Shown: positions 52,483 through 62,265, numbered from the stretch's first letter. The stretch: 64,000 bases of DNA from UBA7957 sp965224675 (GCA_965224675.1 CBDDAA010000004.1:1798001-1862000); one strand, 5' to 3'. The notes: generated by a model not told the origin, from the letters alone. Program-made: numbers and translations.

Positions 52483-53379
52483 ATGCTAAAGCTCGCCTCT
52501 TACGCCATGCGCGGTACTGTTCAGGCTGCTGTATTAGCTACTAGCCTATTGTTGCTGGAGTTTATTTTTCCGCCAACTGCCTGGTTAAGTGGTGCAGTTG
52601 TTGGGCTGGTTTTTTTGCGCAAAGGAATGGCGGGTGGCTCAACTGTGCTGTTATCAGGCGCTGTAGGTTTTAGTGCGCTGATTTACCTGATTACAGGTAG
52701 TTTGATTCCAGGATTGCAATTGCTTGCGGTATTCTGGGTTCCGGTCATTATTTTAGCGCTGATTTTGCGTGAAACCGTTAATCTGGGTTTTACCTTTTTA
52801 GTCGCCGGACTCCTGGCTCTCATGGCTGTGCTGGTAATGTATTTGCTTATTGGCAATCCAGCAGATTTTTGGGAGACGTTGATACTCAGCCAATTTCCAT
52901 TGGATCAAATCGTTGAACAGACCCAGATGGATGAGTCAGTTTTGCGTGAAGCCATTACGCTATCTTCGCAGATGATGAGCGGGGTACTGATCACTGTTAT
53001 AATGCTGGGAACGATAATCAGCTTGTTGCTTGCTCGATACTGGCAGGCGGGTCTATATAACCCAGGTGGGTTTCAGAGCGAATTTCATGATCTTGGAATT
53101 GGCACTTTACCAGCAGCATTTGCGATTAGTCTGGCGCTGTTATCGGTATTTGTGAAACTCCCAATATTTTTAAATATTGCACCGATTGTGATTGTTTTAT
53201 TTGCGTTTCAGGGGCTAGCTGTTTTACATAGGCTTGTAAAGATCCGCAGTATGAATAATGGCTGGTTGATGGGCGTTTATTTGATGTTGTTGTTCTTACT
53301 TCCACATACCACCATATTATTGGGCGCATTAGGTATGGCAGATAATTGGTTGATGATCCGACAGCGTAGCGGGAGCTGA
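52483..53379 (+). CDS. DUF2232 integral membrane protein
   Basis: The 298-residue protein has about eight membrane helices (for example AVLATSLLLLEFIFPPTAWL, LLAVFWVPVIILALILRETV, VLITVIMLGTIISLLLARYW) and fits the DUF2232/YybS-like family often encoded between rpsR and rplI in Gammaproteobacteria. The function is unknown. AATAAAG precedes the ATG. Confidence 0.82.
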   Translation: MLKLASYAMRGTVQAAVLATSLLLLEFIFPPTAWLSGAVVGLVFLRKGMAGGSTVLLSGAVGFSALIYLITGSLIPGLQLLAVFWVPVIILALILRETVNLGFTFLVAGLLALMAVLVMYLLIGNPADFWETLILSQFPLDQIVEQTQMDESVLREAITLSSQMMSGVLITVIMLGTIISLLLARYWQAGLYNPGGFQSEFHDLGIGTLPAAFAISLALLSVFVKLPIFLNIAPIVIVLFAFQGLAVLHRLVKIRSMNNGWLMGVYLMLLFLLPHTTILLGALGMADNWLMIRQRSGS

Positions 53380-53452
53380 TAAAGCCACCGCTGGATTTAT
53401 TTTTTAAACTGGGCAATTAGATACAAGCCCGAACATTCAACAGGGTTTGAAA

Positions 53453-53908
53453 ATGCAAATTATTTTGTTAGAAAAAATTGATAATCTGGGCAATCTGGGT
53501 GATCTGGTTGAAGTTAAACCAGGTTTTGCGCGTAATTTCCTGGTCCCTCACGGAAAAGCCAAAACCGCAACAGATGCGAATATAGCGGAGATTAATGAGC
53601 GCCGGGCTGAGCTTGAAAAAATTCAAGGCGAAGCTTTAGTCGTAGCAAACAGCAGAGCAGAGGCGTTTTCTGGTAAAAAAATAATCGTTACTTCCCTGGC
53701 TGGAAATGAAGGCAAATTATTTGGTTCAATTAGTACCGATCAGATCGTCAAGGCTATATCTGAACAGCTTGGTACTGAAGTTGAGCGCCGGGAAATCCGC
53801 CTTACAGAAGGCCCGTTACGCTCGGTGGGAGAATTTGAAATTGGCCTTCACCTGCATGCTGATGTTAATACGACGGTTATTGTGGAAGTTGTCGCTGAAG
53901 ATGAGTGA
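53453..53908 (+). CDS. rplI: 50S ribosomal protein L9
   Basis: The 151-residue protein has the L9 N-domain (MQIILLEKIDNLGNLGDLVEVK, PGFARNFLVPHGKA), a connecting helix and the C-domain ending VIVEVVAEDE. ATG 53453 is chosen because CAGGG precedes it and the family begins MQIILL. A terminator follows at once. Confidence 0.96.
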   Translation: MQIILLEKIDNLGNLGDLVEVKPGFARNFLVPHGKAKTATDANIAEINERRAELEKIQGEALVVANSRAEAFSGKKIIVTSLAGNEGKLFGSISTDQIVKAISEQLGTEVERREIRLTEGPLRSVGEFEIGLHLHADVNTTVIVEVVAEDE

Positions 53909-53930
53909 TAGGATGTATTAAATTTTAAAA

Positions 53931-53957
53931 ATGGGCGCTTAGCGCTCATTTTTTTGT
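53931..53957 (+). terminator. Intrinsic terminator after rplI
   Basis: ATGGGCGCT and AGCGCTCAT form a 9-bp hairpin (one G-U pair, minimal loop), followed by seven T. It ends the rpsF-rpsR-rplI transcript, so dnaB must have its own promoter in the following 245 bp. Confidence 0.8.
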
Positions 53958-54203
53958 TAAATTAGACACTCGTCAGCACTGTTGCCAGTAGTGAACATAT
54001 GGGTGAAAATAAGAGACACACTAATGTCATCTGTATCAACAGAATCAATAGCTGCGATAGGCTCAAATTTATAGCTATATTCTTACTGTTTTAGTGGCTT
54101 TACGCTTTAACTACCGTCTTTCCTTTTTAAGTAATTTTCCTCAGCAAGACAATTGCGGGGTATAGGTAAGATTCCACAGACAAATTATCAGGTCAATCGC
54201 TTC

Positions 54204-55622
54204 ATGACAGAATCCATCGCTGACTCCAGACTCGAAGCGCAGTTAAAAGCCGCAAGAACGCCTCCCCATTCCATTGAAGCAGAACAAGCTGTATTAGGTG
54301 GACTGATGTTAACAGAGCGCAGTGGTCGTAGCGAAACCGCCTGGGATAAAATTGCCGGTAGGGTGGGTGAAGTCGATTTTTACATTGCCAGCCATCGATC
54401 AATTTTTCGTGGGATCCATTTTCTGTTGGAGAACGACCAGCGCCCTGATCTGGTTACGCTAAATGATTGGCTGGACAAAAACGAATTGCTTGAAGATGCG
54501 GGCGGTTTGCATTATCTGGCAGCACTGGAACAAGAGACACCAAGTGCCGCTAATATTGTGGCTTATGCCGATATAGTACGTGACCGATCAGTTCTGCGTC
54601 AGCTAATCGGTGTGAGTAATGAAATTGCGGATGCAGCTTATCGTCCAGAGGGAAAATCAAATAAGGAACTATTGGATTTTGCTGAATCCAAGGTCTTTGC
54701 TATTGCTGAGCAAAATAGTCAAAACAGCGCTGGCTTTAAAAATATTCGACCTATTTTAGCTACGACGATTGATCGCATTGACACATTGTTCAACAGTGAT
54801 GGAGGGCTGACAGGTGTATCAACCGGATTTGATAATCTGGATGAAAAGACATCAGGTTTGCAACCCTCTGATTTGATTGTTATAGCCGGACGACCCTCTA
54901 TGGGGAAAACCTCATTCGCAATGAATATTGCTGAAAATGTGGCAATGAGTGCAGATGGTGCTGTGGCAATTTTTAGCATGGAAATGCCCGCTGAGCAGTT
55001 GGCAATGCGTATGCTTTCATCACTTGGGCGAGTGGAATTACAGAAAATTCGTACAGGAGATCTGGGTGAATCTGATTGGCCACGTATTACTTCGGCAATT
55101 TCATTACTAGATCAAAAACGGAATATATTTATTGATGATACACCCGGACTTACACCCACTGAATTGCGCGCCAGGGCACGTCGCTTGGCACGAGAAGAAA
55201 GCGGCTTAAGTTTACTGGTTGTTGATTATCTGCAATTGATGCAAGTCGCCGGTAGAAGTGAAAACCGCACCGCAGAAATTTCAGAGATATCACGATCACT
55301 TAAATCTATCGCCAAGGAGTTAAACGTACCCGTGGTGGCTTTGTCACAGTTAAATAGAAGTTTGGAACAACGGCCGGACAAGCGCCCGGTGATGTCAGAC
55401 TTACGCGAATCGGGTGCGATAGAGCAGGATGCGGACGTGATTATGTTTATTTACAGAGATGACGTTTATAACCCTGAAAGTGAGCATAAGGGTAAAGCAG
55501 AAATCCTGATTCGAAAGCAAAGAAATGGGCCAACTGGTAAAATAGATTTAACCTTTCTTGGTCAATTCACGAAGTTTGAGAATTACATGCCTGAAATTTA
55601 TTCTGGCGGTGATGGTTTCTGA
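54204..55622 (+). CDS. dnaB: Replicative DNA helicase
   Basis: The 472-residue protein begins at ATG 54204, in keeping with the family's PPHSIEAEQAVLGGLML at residue 20. The N-terminal collar domain is followed by the RecA-like motor: Walker A GRPSMGKTSFAMN, Walker B LLVVDYLQLMQ, SRSLKSIAKEL and the C-terminal KQRNGPTGKIDLTF. It unwinds DNA at the fork as a hexamer. It precedes alr by three bases, as in relatives. Confidence 0.96.
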   Translation: MTESIADSRLEAQLKAARTPPHSIEAEQAVLGGLMLTERSGRSETAWDKIAGRVGEVDFYIASHRSIFRGIHFLLENDQRPDLVTLNDWLDKNELLEDAGGLHYLAALEQETPSAANIVAYADIVRDRSVLRQLIGVSNEIADAAYRPEGKSNKELLDFAESKVFAIAEQNSQNSAGFKNIRPILATTIDRIDTLFNSDGGLTGVSTGFDNLDEKTSGLQPSDLIVIAGRPSMGKTSFAMNIAENVAMSADGAVAIFSMEMPAEQLAMRMLSSLGRVELQKIRTGDLGESDWPRITSAISLLDQKRNIFIDDTPGLTPTELRARARRLAREESGLSLLVVDYLQLMQVAGRSENRTAEISEISRSLKSIAKELNVPVVALSQLNRSLEQRPDKRPVMSDLRESGAIEQDADVIMFIYRDDVYNPESEHKGKAEILIRKQRNGPTGKIDLTFLGQFTKFENYMPEIYSGGDGF

Positions 55623-55625
55623 TCA

Positions 55626-56711
55626 TTGCGCTCCGTATCCATAACTGTAAACCTTCAGTCTCTGCGCCATAATTTGGCGTTAGTGCAAAAAATCTCCCCA
55701 AAAACAAAAATCTTTGCAGTATTAAAAGCCAATGCGTACGGGCATGACGCCATTGTCTGCGCGCACGCACTGGATGCGGCTGATGCGTTTGCGGTTGTTG
55801 TTCCAAATGAGGCTATTGCTCTGCGCGAGGCCGGTATTGAAAAGTCGTTGCTGGTACTTCAAGGCGCTAGCGACTTTGAAGAAATTGAGAAGGCGATCCT
55901 TTATGATCTTAGTTTGGTGGTCCATTGTGACGAGCAGTTGGAAATGCTGGAACAGGTAGGATTGACGGCGGGTCAATCGCTCACAATTTGGATAAAGCTC
56001 GATACAGGCATGGGTCGGTTGGGTTTCCGTGCTGATCGAATGCCTGAATTGAAGAAAGCTTTAACCCGAATCGAAGGTATTAAGGTACAGGGGTGCATGA
56101 CACATTTCTCCTCTGCCGACGAAACAAATAACTCGCATACAGTTGTGCAGATTGACAACTTTTACCGAGCTGTGTCTAATTTTGAAGGGCAGCTCAGCCT
56201 GGCAAATTCGGCAGGTTTAATAGCCTGGCCACAGAGCCGGTATGGATGGGTGAGGCCAGGTATCATGCTCTATGGTGCAAATCCGCTGTGGCCTGATTAT
56301 CCGCTGGATCTAAAACCTGTTATGACTGTCAGAGCGCCTGTAATAGCCGTTCGAGCAATGAAGAAAGGCCAAACAATCGGCTATGGGAATCGTTTTATTT
56401 GCCAACATGATTTATCTGTGGCAGTTATCGCCATCGGATATGGAGATGGCTACCCCAGGCATATTTCCAGCAAAACCTGTGCCTTATTAAACGGAAAAAG
56501 ATGTGTAATTGTGGGGCGTGTATCGATGGATTCCCTGGTCGTCAGATTGGCAGACAGTACGGGGGCCAGGTTGGGGGATCTGGCGACACTCTGGGGTGAT
56601 GGTTTACCTGTTGAAGAAATCGCCGTTAACGCTGGCACACTTAGCTATGAGCTTTTGTGTCAGATACGTGGTAACTATGTACATACTGAAAGTACAGACG
56701 TCGAAAATTAA
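55626..56711 (+). CDS. alr: Alanine racemase
   Basis: The 361-residue PLP enzyme interconverts L- and D-alanine for peptidoglycan. The PLP Lys is in FAVLKANAYGHDA; WIKLDTGMGRLGF, VRPGIMLYGANPLW and VIAIGYGDGYPRHI with VSMDSLVVRL are conserved active-site segments. The start is TTG, three bases after dnaB; it is the only start before the family's N-terminus. The last residues (NYVHTESTDVEN) differ somewhat from typical ends but are in frame. Confidence 0.94.
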   Translation: MRSVSITVNLQSLRHNLALVQKISPKTKIFAVLKANAYGHDAIVCAHALDAADAFAVVVPNEAIALREAGIEKSLLVLQGASDFEEIEKAILYDLSLVVHCDEQLEMLEQVGLTAGQSLTIWIKLDTGMGRLGFRADRMPELKKALTRIEGIKVQGCMTHFSSADETNNSHTVVQIDNFYRAVSNFEGQLSLANSAGLIAWPQSRYGWVRPGIMLYGANPLWPDYPLDLKPVMTVRAPVIAVRAMKKGQTIGYGNRFICQHDLSVAVIAIGYGDGYPRHISSKTCALLNGKRCVIVGRVSMDSLVVRLADSTGARLGDLATLWGDGLPVEEIAVNAGTLSYELLCQIRGNYVHTESTDVEN

Positions 56712-56836
56712 GCTAAAAATAAAATTGCTGTGAGGAAAGGCGTGGTCCAACCAACAGAAATAACAAGGATTAATTAAATCCTGCTGTTTTAAGCCTATTT
56801 TCATTCTCGCCCCCCTTAAAAGGTGGTTATGCCTCC

Positions 56837-57160
56837 TCAACGCTCCAGATATTGCAGTTTATTTTCAACCCCCTCCCAATCTTCTGCATCAGCCGGGGCT
56901 TCTTTTTGCAATGTTATAACCGGCCATCCGCGAGAAAGTTCTTCGTTCAATTCGATGAATTCGATTTGATCAGGTGGAACATCATCATCTGATACTATGG
57001 CCTCTATCGGGCATTCGGGTTCACACAGGGCGCAGTCGATACATTCATCTGGATCAATAACTAAAAAATTGGGTCCTTCGTGGAAGCAGTCTACCGGACA
57101 AACCTCAACACAATCCGTGTACTTGCAGCGTATACAATTATCCAGCACAACAAACGTCAT
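56837..57160 (-). CDS. fdxA: 7Fe ferredoxin
   Basis: FdxA (107 residues) has the Cys pattern of [3Fe-4S][4Fe-4S] ferredoxins: NCIRCKYTDCVEVCPVDC followed by ECIDCALCEPECPIEAI. The C-terminal extension (ELSRGWPVITLQ, then EAPADAEDWEG) is typical of the Azotobacter FdI/FdxA type. It is a cytosolic electron carrier. AAGGAG precedes the ATG. It converges on alr. Confidence 0.95.
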   Translation of the reverse strand: MTFVVLDNCIRCKYTDCVEVCPVDCFHEGPNFLVIDPDECIDCALCEPECPIEAIVSDDDVPPDQIEFIELNEELSRGWPVITLQKEAPADAEDWEGVENKLQYLER

Positions 57161-57238
57161 AAAATACTCCTTAATTAATCCAATTTTTCGCTGAGCTTAC
57201 TATAGTCTACAACGAGTTAACACATCTTCTGTTGACTA

Positions 57239-57502
57239 GGGGGCGTTCTCAATTAGCTTGATCATCCTGTTGCTCTGAAAAATCGCCAGACAAGGCAAGA
57301 GGAGTGATGTTTGGTCTCTCCAAATGAAGGACGAATAACGCCGTATGGCGTTTTTTCAGGGGCAACCTGAAGGGTCGGTGCTCATTTTCCACCCAACGGC
57401 GTTGTCGCTCGCTTATGTGAACCAGCCACACGGCACTCGCTTCGTCTTGCTGGATGAAAAATGAGTGCCGGCAGACGGTCAAGTTAATTAAGAACGCCCC
57501 CT
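57239..57502. mobile_element. 264-bp MITE-like element with 24-bp terminal inverted repeats, flanked by TA
   Basis: The ends are GGGGGCGTTCTCAATTAGCT on the left and, read inward from the right, GGGGGCGTTCTTAATTAACT; about 22 of the first 24 bases match. Both ends are flanked by TA, which fits IS630/Tc1-mariner-like target duplication but, as TA is palindromic, does not prove it. An inner inverted repeat (57376-57391 with 57451-57470, around GTGCTCATTTTCCA) gives a second stem. No transposase is encoded. It lies between fdxA and galU. Confidence 0.82.
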
Positions 57503-57720
57503 AAGGGTGAATAGGTTATTGTTAAGGTGTAATTGCAGGTGGTCGATATAGGCGATAAGGTTCAGTTGTGTATAACGATCAGATTTGTCGCATTCGAATG
57601 TGACTTATTTAGCAACTTAACTGATCAATTTCAAACCGCCTGTCAGAATTTATGTAGAGGGCGATACTGAACCAAAATTCTGATCTGAATCATTCCGCTG
57701 TAAAGACACGAGGGTCAATT
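57503..57720 (+). promoter_or_regulatory. galU upstream region
   Basis: The bases between the MITE-like element and galU should hold the galU promoter; no clear hexamer pair was found. The rest of the fdxA-galU gap (57161-57238) contains the fdxA leader with AAGGAG. Confidence 0.4.
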
Positions 57721-58593
57721 ATGAAAGCCATTAAAAAAGCGGTATTCCCTGTAGCAGGGATGGGAACCCGTTTTTTACCAGCAACCAAGGCCAATCCAAA
57801 GGAAATGTTGCCGGTTGTAGATAAACCACTGATTCAGTACGCGGCTGAAGAAGCGGTTTCTGCGGGTATAGATACCCTGATATTTGTAACGGGGCGTAAT
57901 AAACGCTCAATTGAAGATCATTTTGACAAGGCTTATGAGCTTGAGCGTGAGCTGGAGATAAAGAAAAAGCAGCGGTTGCTGGATACAGTTCGGCAGATAT
58001 TACCCCCCCATGTAGATTGCGTATTTATTCGTCAGGCAGAGGCGCTGGGATTGGGCCATGCCGTCTTATGTGCCGAATCCATTGTAGGGAAAGAACCTTT
58101 TGCAGTTATTTTAGCGGATGATCTGGTAAACTTTAACGAGCGTTCCTGCTTGTCTCAGATGGTGGATATTTATAATACGCACCATTGCTCAATTTTAGGT
58201 TCCATGTCTGTATCCGATGCGGAGTTATCTTCTTATGGCGTTGTTGGTGGTAACAGTTTAGAGCCTAACTTAATTCAAGTAACAGAGATGGTTGAGAAGC
58301 CAGAACCCGAGCAGGCGCCCAGCAATGTCGCCGTTGTCGGGCGCTATATTCTAACCCCAGAAATTTTCACACTACTTGAAACAACCGGACGTGGTGCAGG
58401 TGGAGAGATTCAGCTAACCGATGCGATTGCCCGTTTATTGGAAGAGCAGACCGTATTGGCCTATAACTTTGAGGGCAAGCGCTTTGATTGTGGCAGTAAG
58501 CTCGGTTATTTGCAGGCCCAGGTTGAGTTTGCACTTGAGCACAAAGAAGTGGGTGAGTCATTCCGCCAGTATTTGCGTTCACTTAAAATATAA
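57721..58593 (+). CDS. galU: UTP-glucose-1-phosphate uridylyltransferase
   Basis: GalU (290 residues) makes UDP-glucose for LPS, glucans and other glycans. It has the nucleotide-binding start KKAVFPVAGMGTRFLPATKA, NPKEMLPVVDKPLIQY, ADDLVNFNERSCLSQM and GGEIQLTDAIARLL. UDP-glucose would also feed the ndvB-like glucan synthase of this window. It is a single gene followed by a probable terminator. Confidence 0.96.
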   Translation: MKAIKKAVFPVAGMGTRFLPATKANPKEMLPVVDKPLIQYAAEEAVSAGIDTLIFVTGRNKRSIEDHFDKAYELERELEIKKKQRLLDTVRQILPPHVDCVFIRQAEALGLGHAVLCAESIVGKEPFAVILADDLVNFNERSCLSQMVDIYNTHHCSILGSMSVSDAELSSYGVVGGNSLEPNLIQVTEMVEKPEPEQAPSNVAVVGRYILTPEIFTLLETTGRGAGGEIQLTDAIARLLEEQTVLAYNFEGKRFDCGSKLGYLQAQVEFALEHKEVGESFRQYLRSLKI

Positions 58594-58643
58594 GACGCTT
58601 TTTCAGTACACCATTCAAATTTAAATCGATAACCCGTCTGTCT

Positions 58644-58687
58644 GGTCAGTCAGGGGAATTCCTTCCTGGCTGAACCTTTATTCTTTT
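58644..58687 (+). terminator. Probable terminator after galU
   Basis: GGTCAGTCAGG (58644-58654) pairs with CCTGGCTGAACC (58665-58676) with one bulge, and a T-rich tail (TTTATTCTTTT) follows. It lies 50 bp past galU. The remaining bases to the next gene hold nothing recognisable. Confidence 0.55.
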
Positions 58688-58901
58688 CTGACGGCGATTT
58701 ACTGACCTGTCAGCCTTCACTTTTACTTGACTGCATACTTATAAATTTAATGTTTGCCTGGACTTAACTTCAAGTTTATTCCAGAAAATGAAAACTACTG
58801 TATCATCGCTCGTATGCGCTTGAATTCCCGATATCATAAATCCTATATTTTGGACATAATCGGGAATACATATGGTTTTGATAATCAGTGAGGAGATCGT
58901 G

Positions 58902-59615
58902 GTGACAAATATCCCTTTAGTAGAGATCAATAAAGGTGTCTCAGAGCACATAGCCGTTATTGAAGCATTTATACCCGTTGGCGGACAGTTTTTGGTTGAT
59001 GTTGGATGTGGAGACGGTTCACTGTGTAGAGAGCTGGCCAGTCGAGGTGCCTCTGTACTGGGTATTGAACCCGACCCGATTCAAGCCGAAAAAAACAATC
59101 AAGCCGATATTGTAGCCAACGTGAGCTTAATGGAAGGGGAGGCACAGAACTTACCACTCGAGGACAGCCATGTAGATGGTTTAATTTTTCAATACTCATT
59201 TCACCATATCCCACAAACCCATATGAAAACGGCCATAGATGAGGCTGTCAGGGTCAGCAGAAGTAATGGGTTCCTTTATGTAGCTGAGCCTCTACCCGAA
59301 GGTAGTTTTCATGAAACCATACGCTATTTTCATGATGAAACTTTGGTCCGTGGTGCGGCATTGAATGTACTAAGAATCTATGCCTCGAAAAAATATCTTG
59401 AAGAAAAAATCATCCATTATGTTGACCGCAGGCAATACGGGAGTTTTGATGAATTTGCTGAGTACTTTTGTGCACTATCATTCAATAGTGACTACACCGA
59501 AAGTGATGTGACCAGTAATGAAGTTCAACAGGCATTTGAGCAAGCAAAGCAAGGTGATTCTTACGTTTTAGATACGCCGGTAAGAGTAAATTTTTATCAA
59601 AATTTAAAGGATTGA
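58902..59615 (+). CDS. Class I SAM-dependent methyltransferase
   Basis: Motif I is LVDVGCGDGSLCRELASRGA, then GIEPDP (acidic ribose-binding), EGEAQNLPLEDSHVDGLIFQYSFHHI and an EPLPEGSF loop, as in UbiE/Methyltransf_11 proteins. The substrate is not apparent. Two starts are possible: ATG 58872 (no ribosome-binding site, 247 residues) or GTG 58902 with AGGAG six bases before (237 residues); the second is preferred here. It stands alone. Confidence 0.82.
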   Translation: MTNIPLVEINKGVSEHIAVIEAFIPVGGQFLVDVGCGDGSLCRELASRGASVLGIEPDPIQAEKNNQADIVANVSLMEGEAQNLPLEDSHVDGLIFQYSFHHIPQTHMKTAIDEAVRVSRSNGFLYVAEPLPEGSFHETIRYFHDETLVRGAALNVLRIYASKKYLEEKIIHYVDRRQYGSFDEFAEYFCALSFNSDYTESDVTSNEVQQAFEQAKQGDSYVLDTPVRVNFYQNLKD

Positions 59616-59703
59616 ATGTTGAGGTGTGTATGGAGTGGCTTAAGCTAGATTGCTGTTAACACTTTTTTAATTCAAAATGTTTGCAGATAGATAGGGTAAA
59701 CGA

Positions 59704-60510
59704 ATGTTTAAGACATTTAATCTTACAACCACTGTACTGATCAGTTTGCAGGTCATTGTTCTTTATGCCTGCGCCACGTCACCGACCGGAATAAGGCAAT
59801 TGAAGCTTTTTCCCGATGCCCAAATGGCTGAGATGGGTGTCGCCGCTTATTCTGAAATGAAGAAGAATACGCCACTTAGCAAGGATAGAAAAAAAACGCG
59901 CTACGTTACCTGCGTTGCAAAATCGATCACAGATGCTCTACCGAAAAAATCCAATTGGGAAGTGAATGTATTTGATGATGATCAGATCAACGCCTTCGCC
60001 TTACCGGGTGGCAAAATTGGTGTCTATACCGGATTGTTGAAAGTCACCAAAAATCAGGATCAACTGGCGACTGTGTTAGGGCATGAGGTCGCGCATGTAT
60101 TGGCTGATCATGGTAATGCACGGGTTTCCGCTAGTTATGCAACTCAGGCAGGCGTTGCTTTAGCCACCATTATTGGTGTTGCATCGACAAAAGATCGCAA
60201 GAAACGGCAACTGCTTGGTTTGTTGGGAGTGGGTGCTCAGCTGGGTATCTTATTACCTTATGGTCGCTCACAAGAGTCCGAGGCGGATATATTGGGCTTG
60301 GATTTAATGGCGAAAGCCGGGTTTAATCCAAGACAAAGTGTCAAGCTTTGGCAAAACATGGCAAAGGCCGGCGGTGGTGGTGGCCCGGAGTTTATGTCTA
60401 CCCATCCAGCCAATAAAACACGTATAAAAAATCTTGGCAAGCGTATGAAAAAAGCAATTTCGATTCAGAATCAAGCTAGAAAATTGGGTAGACGCCCGCG
60501 CTGTCGTTAA
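59704..60510 (+). CDS. M48-family metalloprotease lipoprotein
   Basis: The 268-residue protein has a lipobox-like LYAC-AT and the zinc protease motif GHEVAHVLADHG (HExxH) with the third ligand in ESEADILGLDLM. FALPGGKIGVYTGLL is typical of the M48 family, as in LoiP/BepA-like periplasmic quality-control proteases. The C-terminus is basic (RKLGRRPRCR). The target is unknown. Confidence 0.88.
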   Translation: MFKTFNLTTTVLISLQVIVLYACATSPTGIRQLKLFPDAQMAEMGVAAYSEMKKNTPLSKDRKKTRYVTCVAKSITDALPKKSNWEVNVFDDDQINAFALPGGKIGVYTGLLKVTKNQDQLATVLGHEVAHVLADHGNARVSASYATQAGVALATIIGVASTKDRKKRQLLGLLGVGAQLGILLPYGRSQESEADILGLDLMAKAGFNPRQSVKLWQNMAKAGGGGGPEFMSTHPANKTRIKNLGKRMKKAISIQNQARKLGRRPRCR

Positions 60511-60611
60511 ACGTTGGATCAAGGTTGCATTTTTAAGGTCTCAATATTTTACATAACTTTCGTTAGTACAGTATTAACTGCAATCGATAATTGAGCAATG
60601 GAGGTGTAATT

Positions 60612-61370
60612 ATGGGGGTGTATAACAAAAGGCGACCCGCTGTTGGGGTATTAGCCTGCCGTAAGCAAGTCGGTCCGCTTTGGTCACATGTTGTGGCCGA
60701 AAAGTATCTGATTGCCCTGGATGCCATCGCTAATGTTACGCCGCTGTTAATCCCTTCTGTTTATCATACATTGGAAATCTCAGATATTTTTGATCGGTTG
60801 GACGGATTGCTATTGCCAGGTAGTGTCTCCAATATTGAACCACACAATTATAACGATCAACCTATAGATGGATCAGATCCACGCGACAGTCATCGCGATA
60901 ATACAGCACTAAAAATCATTAGAGCAGCCATAGAGCTGAAAAGACCCGTTTTGGGGATATGTCGCGGTTTTCAGGAGATCAATGTAGCCTTGGGAGGGGC
61001 GCTCTATCAACGGGTGGCAGAACAGGACGACTTGATGGATCACAGGGAACCACCGGATAAAACATTATGTGAACAATTTGATCTTGCTCATGAGGTTAAT
61101 CTGGTTAAAGACGGTTATCTTAACAGGCTGTTTTGTGAAGAAAGAGTGCGTGTCAATTCATTGCATGGGCAGGGTATAAAAAAGCTGGGTGCAAATCTAT
61201 TAGTTGAAGCGACCGCATCGGATGGTTTGGTAGAAGCCTTTCGGTTGGATTCGAAGGAGACTTGGCTCCTTGGGGTTCAGTGGCACCCCGAGTGGCAAAC
61301 GGCAAACTCTCTCAGTTATTCAGCGATTTTTAAGGCTTTTGGCGACGCATGCAGAAAAAACGCTATATAA
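60612..61370 (+). CDS. PuuD-like gamma-glutamyl hydrolase (class I amidotransferase fold)
   Basis: The 252-residue protein starts at ATG 60612 behind an excellent GGAGGTG. The nucleophile Cys lies in VLGICRGFQEINVALGG and the catalytic His in GVQWHPEW; LPGSVSNIEPHNY and VNSLHGQGIKKLG are also family-like. Relatives (PuuD) release GABA from gamma-glutamyl-GABA in putrescine breakdown, but no other puu gene is nearby, so the substrate is unsure. Confidence 0.87.
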   Translation: MGVYNKRRPAVGVLACRKQVGPLWSHVVAEKYLIALDAIANVTPLLIPSVYHTLEISDIFDRLDGLLLPGSVSNIEPHNYNDQPIDGSDPRDSHRDNTALKIIRAAIELKRPVLGICRGFQEINVALGGALYQRVAEQDDLMDHREPPDKTLCEQFDLAHEVNLVKDGYLNRLFCEERVRVNSLHGQGIKKLGANLLVEATASDGLVEAFRLDSKETWLLGVQWHPEWQTANSLSYSAIFKAFGDACRKNAI

Positions 61371-61454
61371 CCAGCCATTGTGCTTTGAATCATGAGGGTG
61401 TCTGAGATTGGCTGCACCTTTCAGCGCAGCAAAAAAATTGAGTATAGTTGCAGA

Positions 61455-62228
61455 TTATCGCAGATATTCAAGTGCACGCTGATGTAGGGTGGGAGTCGCT
61501 GCTGCTACTACTTGAGGACCAGAGTCCAACCTGAGCGGGTGTCCTTGCCAGTCGCTTATTACACCTCCTGAACCTTCTATAATCGGTACATGCGCCATGT
61601 AATCGTAGGGTTTCAGATCTGATTCAACAACTAAATCCACATGTCCACTTGCAAGTAGTCCATAACAGTAACAGTCACCACCGAATCGCCTTAAGGCTAC
61701 TTTAGAACTCAATTTGTTAAACAGTTGCAATTGTGTATCTGAGAACATGTCGATTGTCGTTGATATAAGCTTTGCGCTGGATAAATCGCTACAATCACTT
61801 GATCGGCAAGGTGAATTGTTATAGCGGGTTATTGCATTTGATGTAGCAAACCAACGTTCTTTGAGTACGGGCATATCTATCAAGCCTAGGACGGGGTTTT
61901 GATTCTTAAGTAAACTGAGTAATGTGCCGTAAAGCGGTAAACCCGTTATAAAACTACCCGTACCGTCAATAGGGTCAATTATCCATACAAACTCAGCATC
62001 AACATTTTCCACCCCCAATTCTTCGCCCACTATCCCATGATCGGGAAAATTTTTCGATATCATTTCACGCAGGATGAACTCGGTTTCGCGATCAGCTACA
62101 GTAACAGGCGACAAATCCTGCTTGTTTTCAACAACAAGTGCCTGTTTAAAATATTTGAGTGTATTCTGACGAGCCGTATCGGCCAGTTCATTTGCAAATT
62201 TACAAACATCTTTGAGATTATTGATCAT
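61455..62228 (-). CDS. hisN: Inositol-monophosphatase-family protein, probable histidinol-phosphatase HisN
   Basis: The 257-residue Mg-dependent phosphatase has GEELG, WIIDPIDGTGSFITGLPLYG (metal site) and PYDYMAHVPIIEGSGG. The SFITGLPLYGTLL segment is typical of the HisN type, which dephosphorylates histidinol phosphate, rather than SuhB. No other his gene is in the window, so the call rests on sequence alone. Confidence 0.8.
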   Translation of the reverse strand: MINNLKDVCKFANELADTARQNTLKYFKQALVVENKQDLSPVTVADRETEFILREMISKNFPDHGIVGEELGVENVDAEFVWIIDPIDGTGSFITGLPLYGTLLSLLKNQNPVLGLIDMPVLKERWFATSNAITRYNNSPCRSSDCSDLSSAKLISTTIDMFSDTQLQLFNKLSSKVALRRFGGDCYCYGLLASGHVDLVVESDLKPYDYMAHVPIIEGSGGVISDWQGHPLRLDSGPQVVAAATPTLHQRALEYLR

Positions 62229-62265
62229 ACGTCAGGTTGCTTTATACCTCTGCCAGGAAAAATTA

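Noticed and set aside
57249..57482. 77-codon open frame on the minus strand inside the MITE-like element
   Set aside because: It has no ribosome-binding site, spans the element's inverted repeats and resembles no protein I know.
61404..61438. Hairpin GCTGC/GCAGC followed by an A-run near the hisN 3' end
   Set aside because: On the minus strand the T-run precedes the stem instead of following it, so it cannot be an intrinsic terminator for hisN; on the plus strand there is no U-tract.
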